Below, piece by piece: positions 1 through 8,869 of a stretch of 8,920 nucleotides of DNA. Numbering within the stretch: position 1 is the first letter of the stretch; the number at the start of each line of letters is the position of its first letter. A program made the translations under genes and the position numbers. The notes under the pieces were generated by a model. That model ran no database searches. It saw nothing but the letters and a program-made list of their open reading frames with translations, and was not told where the DNA came from. The stretch lies in contig DBME01000407.1 in NCBI GenBank assembly GCA_002298155.1, forward strand, positions 1 through 8,920, given 5' to 3'. Source of the stretch: Holophagaceae bacterium UBA706 (GTDB lineage: Bacteria > Acidobacteriota > Holophagae > Holophagales > Holophagaceae).

Positions 1-162
1 GACGGGCGCCTGGGCCGCGGGGGCCTGCGGCTGCGCGGCCTGGGCCTGCTGCACCTGGGCCTGTCCCGGCTTGGGCGGATAGAACTTGGTCATGGCGTAG
101 TTGTAGCCCAGCAGCATGAGGATGCTGGCCACCACGAAAATCACCATATTGCGGTTGTTCAT
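1..162 (-). CDS. yidC: YidC membrane protein insertase, N-terminal fragment (runs off the window)
   Basis: YidC inserts and folds proteins in the inner membrane, alone or with SecYEG. Only the first 54 codons are present and the gene continues past base 1. The visible part starts MNNRNMVIFVVAS, followed by a hydrophobic segment (about residues 6-23) that would be the N-terminal membrane anchor seen in Gram-negative YidC. After it comes a Gln/Ala/Pro-rich stretch (about 32-54), typical of the variable linker before the periplasmic domain. The catalytic core is outside the window, so the call rests on the N-terminus and on position directly after rnpA. The ATG overlaps the rnpA stop by four bases (ATGA, 159-162), implying translational coupling; the only Shine-Dalgarno-like sequence is a weak GGGAA. 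yidD, often found between rnpA and yidC, is absent. Confidence 0.85.
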   Translation of the reverse strand, partial: MNNRNMVIFVVASILMLLGYNYAMTKFYPPKPGQAQVQQAQAAQPQAPAAQAPV

Positions 163-527
163 CGGGATTCCCAACGCGACAGGGCCAGACGGAGCTGGCC
201 CAGGATTTCCAGGTACGAGAAGGGGCAGCCCTTGCCGGCGTTGCGCGCGGGACGGACCCACACGACGCCGAGGCTGCCTTCAAGCGAAGGTTGCGTGCGG
301 AGCACTTCCAGGAAGGCCATGCGGACCCGCCTGCGGAAGCGGTTCCGCTGCACGGCGCGTCCCTGCTTGCGGGACGCGTTGACGAGCAGCATGGGTTCCA
401 CTCCGGCGGCCCAACGCCAGACACGAACGTCCAGAGGCTGGTCCTTGCCCAATAGCGGGCGAGGAGCCACCTCTGGAACCGCGTGGTCCTGGCGCCGCAC
501 GACCCGGTAGCGCCCTGCCACTCTCAT
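159..527 (-). CDS. rnpA: Ribonuclease P protein component
   Basis: This is the protein subunit of RNase P, which helps the catalytic RNA bind pre-tRNA and cleave its 5' leader. The 122-residue product has the family signature in the middle: A-S-R-K-Q-G-R-A-V-Q-R-N-R-F-R-R-R-V-R at residues 51-69, matching the usual SKKxGxAVxRNRxKRxxR, with the RNR at 61-63. Length is normal for the family. The open frame extends upstream to 869, but the ATG at 525-527 is chosen because it lies 5 bases after the rpmH stop and leaves a family-sized protein; the extension has no rnpA character and runs antisense through rpmH. No strong ribosome binding site is visible, so coupling to rpmH is likely. The N-terminal part is unusual: the D-F-x-x-V-F pattern seen in many RnpA proteins reads D-H-A-V-P-E-V (residues 14-20). 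Confidence 0.93.
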   Translation of the reverse strand: MRVAGRYRVVRRQDHAVPEVAPRPLLGKDQPLDVRVWRWAAGVEPMLLVNASRKQGRAVQRNRFRRRVRMAFLEVLRTQPSLEGSLGVVWVRPARNAGKGCPFSYLEILGQLRLALSRWESR

Positions 528-532
528 GGCGC

Positions 533-667
533 CTAGAGGGCCAGGACGTGGCGACCCTTGGCACGGCGACGCTTGAGCACCAGGCGGCCGTTCTTGGTCT
601 TCATGCGGGAGAGGAAGCCGTGCGTCTTCGCGCGGCGGCGGTTGTTGGGCTGGAAAGTGCGCTTCAT
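533..667 (-). CDS. rpmH: 50S ribosomal protein L34
   Basis: This is a small basic protein of the large ribosomal subunit. The 44-residue product begins [20 protein letters not shown] and continues with [19 protein letters not shown], which is the L34 family sequence almost end to end and of the usual length. A Shine-Dalgarno sequence GAGGTGG lies on the minus strand at 677-671, about 6 bases before the ATG. The gene is the first of the leftward rpmH-rnpA-yidC cluster and is divergent from dnaA, its classic position beside the origin. Confidence 0.97.
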   Translation of the reverse strand: MKRTFQPNNRRRAKTHGFLSRMKTKNGRLVLKRRRAKGRHVLAL

Positions 668-711
668 GATCCACCTCATGGCCCCAACCGGAAGGCAAGG
701 GCGAACCTTTG

Positions 712-740
712 AGGCTACCAGCAGGTCTTCGATCTCTCAA
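712..740 (-). promoter_or_regulatory. Candidate promoter for rpmH-rnpA-yidC
   Basis: On the minus strand TTGAGA (740-735) is followed, after exactly 17 bases, by TAGCCT (717-712). The first has five of six matches to the -35 consensus. The second keeps T1, A2 and T6 of the -10. Transcription would start near 705, giving a leader of about 38 bases that includes the rpmH Shine-Dalgarno sequence. This is a pattern match only. Confidence 0.35.
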
Positions 741-754
741 CCCTAAAGAGAGGT
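732..754. repeat. Short inverted repeat overlapping the rpmH -35
   Basis: ATCTCTC (732-738) and GAGAGGT (748-754) can pair over seven positions with one G-T, around a 9-base loop. The left arm overlaps the proposed -35 of rpmH. It could be an operator or a leader hairpin, or it could be chance. Confidence 0.3.
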
Positions 755-889
755 ACCACCCTCCCGGCCCAGGTGATAAAGTAGTTCTCCCGAATCCAGA
801 ATGGAGTTCAGGGACCAACCCGATGGCTGCCCCGCTGCGGTTTTCCGCCCCGGGCGTCCCTCCGTTCACACCAATGCTGGGGTCCCCAC

Positions 890-2266
890 ATGACGACGAA
901 TGATCCGCACGCCCTATGGGAAACCTTACGCAAAGGCCTGGCGAACCACCTCCCCGAACGCACCTTCCATGACTGGATCGAGCCCTGCAAGGCCATCAAC
1001 TTCGATGGCACGACCCTCCTGATCCAGGTTCCGTCCCCTTCCGCCCGCATCTGGATCGAGCAGCAGCTGGCCGAGGAGTTCCACGACGTTCTCGTGCAGA
1101 GCGACCTGGCCAACCTGCGCCTGGGCTTCATGGTGGCCGGCGACGCCAAGGCCGCCCCCCCCGCGAAGTCCAAGGCCGCCCCGGCACAGGTGACGGAAAG
1201 CCCCCTGGACTCCCCCTTCCCCCAGGGCTTCCACCGTTACACCCTGGATCGTTTCGTGGTGGGGCCCAGCAGCCAGCTGGCCTTCGCCGCCGCCAACGCG
1301 GTCATCGAAAGCCACGGCAAGCCCAATTCCACCCTCAACATGAACCCTCTCTTCATCTATGGCGGCTCGGGCCTGGGCAAGACCCACCTGATGATCGGCA
1401 TCGGCAAGGGCATCCTCGCCAAGGCCCCCAACCTGCGGGTGGCCTACCTGAAGGTGGACAACTTCTTCAACGAGCTCACCATCGCCATCCGGGCCAAGAA
1501 CACCGAGCCCATGCGCAAGAAGTACCAGCAGAACGACCTGCTGCTCCTGGACGACGTGCAGACCCTGGGGAAGATGGAGCGGACCCAGGAGGAGATCTTC
1601 TACATCCTTGAATACCTCCTCCAGTACGGCAAACAGATCGTCATCACCTCCGACAAGCCGCCCCAGAAGCTCGAAGGGCTCCACGACCGCCTCATCACCC
1701 GGTGCAAATGGGGACTGACGGCGGATATCCAGCCGCCCGACTTCGAGACGCGGGTCGCCATCCTCCGCAAAAAGCTCGAAGACGAGGTCTTCAAGGGCCT
1801 CCCCGACGTCCCGGAGGACGTCATCACCTTCATCGCCCACAAGGCCAAGGGCAGCGTCAGGGACCTCGAGGGGCTCCTGACCCGGGTCGTCTTCCAGAGC
1901 AGCTTCCTGGGCGTCTCCCCGAGCCTGGGGGTGGCACAAGAGGCCTTCATGGGGCAGACGGGGGCCGAGGCCACCGCCTCCATCTCCATGGAGCGCATCT
2001 GCCGCATGACGGCCGAGACTTTCAACATCTCGTTCAGCGACCTCATGAAGAAGAAGACCCGGCAGCAGGTCATCCTCCTGCCCCGCCAGGTCGCCATGTA
2101 CCTGTCCCGGGAGCTGACCGCGGCCTCCTTCACCGAAATCGGCCGGAACTTCAACGACATGCATCATTCAACGGTGATGAACGCCATCGACTCCGTGAAG
2201 AACCGCATGCAGAAGGACGCCGATTTCCACAAGCTCGTCCACTCCCTGCTGAATAGCATCCAGTGA
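890..2266 (+). CDS. dnaA: Chromosomal replication initiator protein DnaA
   Basis: DnaA is the AAA+ ATPase that binds boxes in oriC, oligomerises and melts the origin. The 458-residue product has all four domains: domain I (about 6-80), a short Ala/Pro/Lys linker (about 84-110), the AAA+ core (about 113-345) and the DNA-binding domain IV (about 365-458). Visible motifs are Walker A GGSGLGKT (158-165), Walker B LLLLDD (217-222), sensor I VITSD (251-255), the arginine-finger region RLITRCKWGL with R271, and sensor II GSVRDLEG with R324. Domain IV keeps the R391 that aligns with E. coli Arg399 and the LPRQVAMYL block (397-405). The recognition helix is atypical: M424-H425-H426-S427-T428 replaces the usual R-D-H-[ST]-T, so Asp433 of E. 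coli is His here. The ATG is the only sensible start, but no good Shine-Dalgarno sequence precedes it. The probable origin follows directly. Confidence 0.98.
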   Translation: MTTNDPHALWETLRKGLANHLPERTFHDWIEPCKAINFDGTTLLIQVPSPSARIWIEQQLAEEFHDVLVQSDLANLRLGFMVAGDAKAAPPAKSKAAPAQVTESPLDSPFPQGFHRYTLDRFVVGPSSQLAFAAANAVIESHGKPNSTLNMNPLFIYGGSGLGKTHLMIGIGKGILAKAPNLRVAYLKVDNFFNELTIAIRAKNTEPMRKKYQQNDLLLLDDVQTLGKMERTQEEIFYILEYLLQYGKQIVITSDKPPQKLEGLHDRLITRCKWGLTADIQPPDFETRVAILRKKLEDEVFKGLPDVPEDVITFIAHKAKGSVRDLEGLLTRVVFQSSFLGVSPSLGVAQEAFMGQTGAEATASISMERICRMTAETFNISFSDLMKKKTRQQVILLPRQVAMYLSRELTAASFTEIGRNFNDMHHSTVMNAIDSVKNRMQKDADFHKLVHSLLNSIQ

Positions 2267-2290
2267 ATTCATTGATGTTGTACTTTGAAT
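2267..2290. other. Candidate DNA unwinding element
   Basis: This is an 18-of-24 A/T segment in an otherwise very GC-rich region, beginning right after the dnaA stop and abutting the first box-like element at 2287. Position and composition suit the melting site of oriC. I could not make out a clear DnaA-trio series. The second AT-enriched stretch at 2417-2452 is an alternative. Confidence 0.4.
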
Positions 2291-2296
2291 CCACAG
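2287..2296 (+). repeat. DnaA-box-like element 1 (GAATCCACAG)
   Basis: This is the closest of the set to the canonical box: the last seven of nine bases of TTATCCACA match, and only the first two differ. It sits at the edge of the AT-rich segment. Confidence 0.6.
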
Positions 2297-2312
2297 GAGG
2301 GGGCCCCAGGTC

Positions 2313-2322
2313 CTGCGGACCC
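2313..2322 (-). repeat. Degenerate DnaA-box-like element (GGGTCCGCAG)
   Basis: The minus strand reads GGGTCCGCAG, sharing TCCGCAG with the other elements but with G for the first A of the ATCC core. It lies 11 bases from the next element in the same orientation, about one helical turn. It is also part of a GGTCC-TGC-GGACC inverted repeat (2309-2321). Confidence 0.35.
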
Positions 2323-2323
2323 C

Positions 2324-2333
2324 CTGCGGATTC
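2324..2333 (-). repeat. DnaA-box-like element 2 (GAATCCGCAG)
   Basis: The minus strand reads GAATCCGCAG, identical over ten bases to the element at 2373-2382 but inverted. Opposed elements are common in origins. Confidence 0.6.
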
Positions 2334-2359
2334 CCCCCGGCCCGGGTGACCCCAGGGCG

Positions 2360-2369
2360 GGATCCGCAG
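2360..2369 (+). repeat. DnaA-box-like element 3 (GGATCCGCAG)
   Basis: It shares ATCCGCAG with the others and lies 13 bases before element 4 in the same orientation, so the two form a close tandem pair. Confidence 0.6.
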
Positions 2370-2372
2370 CCC

Positions 2373-2382
2373 GAATCCGCAG
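2373..2382 (+). repeat. DnaA-box-like element 4 (GAATCCGCAG)
   Basis: This is an exact match to the group consensus and the second member of the tandem pair with element 3. Confidence 0.6.
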
Positions 2383-2448
2383 GCGAGCCCCCGAGACCCA
2401 CACCTGCCCAGAGGCGTTCTTTCAAGCTACACTAAGGGTTTGAACGCC

Positions 2449-2458
2449 ATATCCGCAG
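2449..2458 (+). repeat. DnaA-box-like element 5 (ATATCCGCAG)
   Basis: This copy has T at the second position, as in TTATCCACA, giving TATCCGCA. It lies 35 bases upstream of the dnaN start, separated from element 4 by a moderately AT-rich stretch, and could also affect dnaN transcription. Confidence 0.55.
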
Positions 2459-2492
2459 GGTAGACCGCCACTCAGCATAATCAGGGTGATTC

Positions 2493-3620
2493 ATGAACTT
2501 TCAAGTACAGGTTTCCAAGGAACGTCTTGATAAGACGCTCGGGATTCTGAAACACGCCCTGGAGCGAAGGGTCACGCTCCCGATCCTCCAGCACGTCCTG
2601 GTGGAAGTTCAGGACCACGAAATGACGCTCAAGGCCACGGACATGGAGCTGGCCTTCGAGGCCGTGATCCCCGTGGAAGGGCGAGGCAACCGCACGGTCG
2701 CCATCCCCGGGAAGAAGTTCGTCGAAACGGTCCGGGTCTATCCCGACGGCCTCCTCACCCTGGAATGGCCCGATACCGGCAACCGCATCTGGCTGCGCGC
2801 CAAGGGCTTCAACTCCGAACACAACATCCAGCCCGGAGAGGGCTTCCCCGAGCTGCCCAAGCCCGAGGCGGGCCTTCCCAGCGTCGTGGTGCCCTCGAAC
2901 CTCTTCCGGCGGGCCATCGGCCTGGGTTCCATCTCGGTGAGCAAGGACGCCACCAAGCCGGCCCTGTCCGGCGTACTCCTGCACATGGGCAAGAAATTCA
3001 TCCGCGTCGTGTCCACGGACGGTTTCCGTCTGGCCGTGGTGGAAGTCCCCATGGAGACGGGCCTGGAATCGGATGCCCGCATCATCGTGCCCCGGCGCGC
3101 CCTGGACCTCCTGCCCTCCAGCCTGGGCGACGACGGCCACCTCACCCTGTCCTGGGACGAGCGCAGCCTGTTCATGGACCAGCCCGGCCTCAAGTTCAGC
3201 ACCCGCCGCGTCACCGGCAACTACCCGGCCTACGAGAAGGTCCTGCCCTCCGAGCTGCCCCGCAAGGTCATCATCGACCGCGAGGACTTCCTCAAGACCC
3301 TGCGCGTGGTGGGCCTCAAGAAGGACGACTACAACAAGAACGTCCGGCTCTTCTTCGAGTTCCCCAACCTGCGCGTGTTCTTCCAGCACCCCGACGAAGG
3401 CATCAACCAGGGCACCATCAACTTCACGGGCGAGGAACAGCCCCTGGAGCTGGCCTTCAACATCGACTACCTCACCGAGCTCCTGGAACGGATCCCCGGC
3501 GAGGAGGTCGTCTACCAGTTCAAGGACGACGTGGGACAGGGCATCTTCATGTCCCCCAGCATCGAGGACATGAGTTTCCGCTACATCCTCATGCCCGTGA
3601 AGTTCGCCAACCCCAGCTGA
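2493..3620 (+). CDS. dnaN: DNA polymerase III subunit beta (sliding clamp)
   Basis: DnaN forms the dimeric ring that tethers polymerase III to DNA and docks other replication and repair proteins. The product is 375 residues, close to the usual 366-378. It starts MNFQVQVSKERLDKTLGILKH, with P-I-L-Q-H-V-L-V-E and T-D-M-E-L in the first clamp repeat (about 1-125). Later come K-P-A-L-S-G-V-L and S-T-D-G-F-R-L-A in the second (about 130-250), R-R-V-T-G-N-Y-P-A-Y, and a third repeat ending Y-I-L-M-P-V-K-F near the C-terminus, the place of the family's conserved YxxMPMR end that lines the protein-binding pocket. The ATG is preceded by AGGGTG (2483-2488), a fair Shine-Dalgarno sequence. It follows the probable origin and is followed after 59 bases by gyrB, with no recF between them. 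Confidence 0.97.
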   Translation: MNFQVQVSKERLDKTLGILKHALERRVTLPILQHVLVEVQDHEMTLKATDMELAFEAVIPVEGRGNRTVAIPGKKFVETVRVYPDGLLTLEWPDTGNRIWLRAKGFNSEHNIQPGEGFPELPKPEAGLPSVVVPSNLFRRAIGLGSISVSKDATKPALSGVLLHMGKKFIRVVSTDGFRLAVVEVPMETGLESDARIIVPRRALDLLPSSLGDDGHLTLSWDERSLFMDQPGLKFSTRRVTGNYPAYEKVLPSELPRKVIIDREDFLKTLRVVGLKKDDYNKNVRLFFEFPNLRVFFQHPDEGINQGTINFTGEEQPLELAFNIDYLTELLERIPGEEVVYQFKDDVGQGIFMSPSIEDMSFRYILMPVKFANPS

Positions 3621-3655
3621 TCCACGCTGGCACGGCCCCCGCAGGACACCCCTGA

Positions 3656-6187
<2,532 letters not shown>

Positions 6188-6218
6188 GATGTCGTTGAAA
6201 TCATTGCCCTTTTGCACC

Positions 6219-6234
6219 TGTTCCACGTGGAACG
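6219..6234. promoter_or_regulatory. parS: parS-like centromere site (ParB binding)
   Basis: TGTTCCACGTGGAACG contains a perfect 14-base palindrome, GTTCCACGTGGAAC (6220-6233). It closely matches the broadly conserved parS consensus TGTTTCACGTGAAACA and is of the GTTCCACGTGGAAC form found in some bacteria such as Pseudomonas. It lies in the 60-base gyrB-gyrA spacer, about 3.9 kb from the proposed origin, as expected for an origin-proximal ParB loading site. I saw no second CACGTG palindrome of this kind in the window. The parA and parB genes are not in the window. Confidence 0.85.
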
Positions 6235-6247
6235 AACGGAAGCCTGA

Positions 6248-8869
6248 ATGACCCAGAACCAGCGAATCGAACCCATCGAGATCGAAAAGGAAATGAGGAA
6301 GTCCTACCTCGATTACGCCATGAGCGTGATCGTGGGCCGGGCACTCCCCGACGTGCGCGACGGCCTCAAGCCCGTGCACCGGCGCGTCCTGTACGCCATG
6401 AAGGAAGGCGGCAACGACTGGAACCGCGCCTACAAGAAGTCCGCCCGCACCGTGGGCGACGTGATGGGTAAATACCATCCCCATGGGGATTCGGCCATCT
6501 ACGACACCCTGGTGCGCATGGCCCAGCCCTTCTCCATGCGGCACGTCCTGGTGGACGGCCAGGGCAACTTCGGGTCCATCGACGGCGACAGCGCGGCGGC
6601 CATGCGTTACACCGAGGCCCGGCTCTCCCGGCTCGCCAACGAGATGATGGCGGACCTGGAGCAGGACACGGTGGACTGGGGCCCCAACTACGACGACAGC
6701 ATGGAGGAGCCCCTCACCCTCCCCACCCGGTTCCCCAACCTGCTGGTCAACGGCAGCCAGGGCATTGCCGTGGGCATGGCCACCAGCATCCCGCCCCACA
6801 ACCTGCGGGAATGCTGCAACGCACTGGTGGCCCTGGTGGACGACCCCTCCCTGGGGCTGGACGGCATCATGCACTTCATCAAGGGCCCAGACTTCCCCGG
6901 CGGCGGCCTCATGCTGGGCACCGAGGGGGTCCTGGACGCCTACCGCACCGGACGCGGCCGCTGCATCGTGCGGGCCAAGTCCCACGTCGAGCAGATCAAG
7001 CGCGCCGGTGACCGTGAGCAGCTGGTGTTCACCGAGCTGCCCTACCAGGTGAACAAGGCCACCCTGCTGGAGAAGATCGCCGAGCTGGTCCACGAGAAGA
7101 AGATCGACGGCATCAGCGACCTCCGGGACGAAAGCGACCGGGAAGGCATCCGCATGGTCGTCGAGCTGAAGAAGGGCGAGGCCAGCGACATCGTCCTCAA
7201 CCAGCTCTACCAGCAGACCCAGCTCCAGAATTCCTTCCCCATCACCATGCTGTGCATCGTCAACGGCCAGCCCCGGATCCTGACGATCCGGGAGGTGCTG
7301 AAGGAGTTCATCGGGTTCCGCCGCGAGGTGGTCACCCGGCGCACCCTGTTCCAGCTGCGCAAGGCCGAGGAGCGGCACCACATCGTCATGGGCCTGCAGA
7401 TCGCCCTGGACCACCTGGACGCCGTCATCAAGCTCATCCGGGCCGCGGCCTCCCCCGAGGAAGCCAAGCTGGGCCTCATGGAAGGGGCTTTCGCAACCCC
7501 GGCCGCCCTGAAGAAGAACCCCGCCCTGAAGCTGTCCGACAAGCAGGCCCAGGCCATCCTGGACATGCGCCTCCAGCGCCTCACCGGCCTGGAACGGGAC
7601 AAGATCCTCGAGGAGCTCAAGGAGCTGGAAGCCACCATCGCCAGCCTCAAGGCCATCCTGAACGACGATTCCCTCCTCATGAAGGTCATCCGCGACGAGT
7701 TCATCGCGGTGGCCGAGCAGTTCGGGGACGACCGGCGCACGGAGATCTCCGCCTTCTCCGGCAACATCCGCATGGAAGACGTGGTGCCCGACGAGGAGAT
7801 GGTCGTCACCATGTCCAAGGCCGGCTACATCAAGCGCACCGCCCTGGCCGCCTACCGGCGCCAGAAGCGCGGCGGCAAGGGCAAGCTGGGGATGCGCACC
7901 AAGGACGAGGATTTCGTCGAGCGCCTCTTCCTCACCAAGGCCCACGACACCCTGCTGGTCTTCACGGACCGGGGCTATGCCTACGCCCTCAAGGTCTACG
8001 ACCTGCCGGAGGCCGCCGCCAGCACCCGGGGCAAGCACATCAAGAACCTCATCTCCCTCAAGGACGATGAGAAGGTGGTCACCCTCATGGCCATCCGGGA
8101 CTTCCCGGAGGACGCCTACCTGATCTTCGCCACGGCCGACGGCACGGTGAAGAAGACCGCCCTCAGTTCCTACGCGAACATCCGCGCCAACGGCCTGATC
8201 GCCCTGAACATCGACGAAGGCAACTGCCTGGTTTCGGTGCGGGTGTCCTCGGGCAGCCAGCAGGTGCTGCTCATCAGCGCCCTGGGCAAGGCCATCCGCT
8301 TCCCGGAGGAAGACGTGCGAGCCATGGGCCGAACGGCCACCGGCGTGCGCGGCATGCGTCTGAGCGGCGGCGACAGCATCGTGGACATGGAAGTCATCGA
8401 GTCCCTGCCCGACCTGCCCGAAGGCGAAGTTGCCGACGAGAGCACGGCCGACCACGGCATGCTCCTGACGGTGACCGAAAAGGGCTTCGGCAAGCGCAGC
8501 CTCCTCCAGGACTACCGGCTCCAGGGCCGGGGCGGCACGGGCGTCATCAACATCCGCGCCGGGGTCCGCAACGGCAAGGTGGTGGGTTCCGTGCTGGTCA
8601 AGCCCGGTGAAGGGTGCCTGCTCATCTCCCAGGAGGGCATGGTCATCCGGTTCAGCATCGACGAGGTCCGCAAGACCGGCCGCGCCGCCATGGGCGTCAA
8701 CCTGCTCAAGATGCCCACCGAGGCCGACCGGGTCGTGGGTCTCGCCAAGATCGACGCCAGCGCCCAGGCCCTGGATGAAGAGGAGGACGTGGACCTGGTG
8801 GTGGACGCCGAAGCCGGCCACCCCGGACCCGACGAATCCGGCGAGCCGCAGAAGCTCGGCCTGGACTGA
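6248..8869 (+). CDS. gyrA: DNA gyrase subunit A
   Basis: GyrA is the DNA breakage-reunion and wrapping subunit of gyrase. The 873-residue product has the winged-helix/tower core at about 1-520: [15 protein letters not shown] (32-46), the quinolone-determining region Y-H-P-H-G-D-S82-A-I-Y-D86, and the catalytic Y121 in A-A-M-R-Y-T-E. The residues matching E. coli Ser83 and Asp87 are wild type. The C-terminal beta-pinwheel (about 525-840) carries the GyrA box QKRGGKG at 539-545, which separates true gyrase from topoisomerase IV ParC. The end (843-873) is an acidic Asp/Glu-rich tail. The start is supported by GGAAG (6238-6242) five bases before the ATG and by the family N-terminus. It follows gyrB by 60 bases and is probably cotranscribed with it, unless the parS-bearing spacer holds a promoter I do not see. 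Confidence 0.98.
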   Translation: MTQNQRIEPIEIEKEMRKSYLDYAMSVIVGRALPDVRDGLKPVHRRVLYAMKEGGNDWNRAYKKSARTVGDVMGKYHPHGDSAIYDTLVRMAQPFSMRHVLVDGQGNFGSIDGDSAAAMRYTEARLSRLANEMMADLEQDTVDWGPNYDDSMEEPLTLPTRFPNLLVNGSQGIAVGMATSIPPHNLRECCNALVALVDDPSLGLDGIMHFIKGPDFPGGGLMLGTEGVLDAYRTGRGRCIVRAKSHVEQIKRAGDREQLVFTELPYQVNKATLLEKIAELVHEKKIDGISDLRDESDREGIRMVVELKKGEASDIVLNQLYQQTQLQNSFPITMLCIVNGQPRILTIREVLKEFIGFRREVVTRRTLFQLRKAEERHHIVMGLQIALDHLDAVIKLIRAAASPEEAKLGLMEGAFATPAALKKNPALKLSDKQAQAILDMRLQRLTGLERDKILEELKELEATIASLKAILNDDSLLMKVIRDEFIAVAEQFGDDRRTEISAFSGNIRMEDVVPDEEMVVTMSKAGYIKRTALAAYRRQKRGGKGKLGMRTKDEDFVERLFLTKAHDTLLVFTDRGYAYALKVYDLPEAAASTRGKHIKNLISLKDDEKVVTLMAIRDFPEDAYLIFATADGTVKKTALSSYANIRANGLIALNIDEGNCLVSVRVSSGSQQVLLISALGKAIRFPEEDVRAMGRTATGVRGMRLSGGDSIVDMEVIESLPDLPEGEVADESTADHGMLLTVTEKGFGKRSLLQDYRLQGRGGTGVINIRAGVRNGKVVGSVLVKPGEGCLLISQEGMVIRFSIDEVRKTGRAAMGVNLLKMPTEADRVVGLAKIDASAQALDEEEDVDLVVDAEAGHPGPDESGEPQKLGLD

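Larger units (their letters stand above)
668..889. promoter_or_regulatory. Divergent intergenic region between rpmH and dnaA
   Basis: These 222 bases must carry the promoters for the leftward rpmH-rnpA-yidC cluster and for rightward dnaA. I see a plausible rpmH promoter (712-740), a short inverted repeat (732-754), a weak extended -10 candidate for dnaA (TG-A-TAAAGT, 774-782) without a convincing -35, and a short GC palindrome beside the dnaA start (878-888). I find no ATCCRCAG elements and no canonical DnaA boxes here, in contrast to the spacer after dnaA, so this is less likely to be the origin. No small gene with a ribosome binding site was recognised. Confidence 0.6.
2267..2492. other. 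Probable chromosomal origin of replication (oriC) between dnaA and dnaN
   Basis: This 226-base non-coding spacer lies where many bacteria place oriC. Seen in the sequence: an AT-rich segment right after the dnaA stop (2267-2290, 18 of 24 A/T); five elements sharing ATCCRCAG, at 2287-2296, 2324-2333 (minus), 2360-2369, 2373-2382 and 2449-2458; a degenerate copy at 2313-2322 (minus); and a second moderately AT-rich stretch near 2417-2452. The elements resemble the DnaA box TTATCCACA in their ATCC-CA core but differ at the first two bases and usually carry G for A at position 7. The canonical box is not seen anywhere in the window. The spacer must also hold any separate dnaN promoter. The origin call is inferred from location, box clustering and AT-rich flank. 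Confidence 0.75.

Noticed and set aside
528..869. Upstream extension of the rnpA frame to 236 codons
   Set aside because: The extension overlaps rpmH in another frame and has no RnpA features; the ATG at 525-527 gives a family-sized protein 5 bases after rpmH.
926..2167. Long antisense open frame in dnaA (413 codons), and a similar one in dnaN (2481-3665)
   Set aside because: Both are mirror images of GC-rich codon use in well-identified genes, with biased composition and no recognisable domains.
2299..2350. GC-rich palindromes after dnaA as an intrinsic terminator
   Set aside because: No T-tract follows any of the possible stems; the region is better explained by the origin elements.
2476..2481. 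CATAAT as a -10 for dnaN
   Set aside because: No -35-like hexamer at 16-18 bases upstream, and a start from it would leave too short a leader to include the AGGGTG ribosome binding site.
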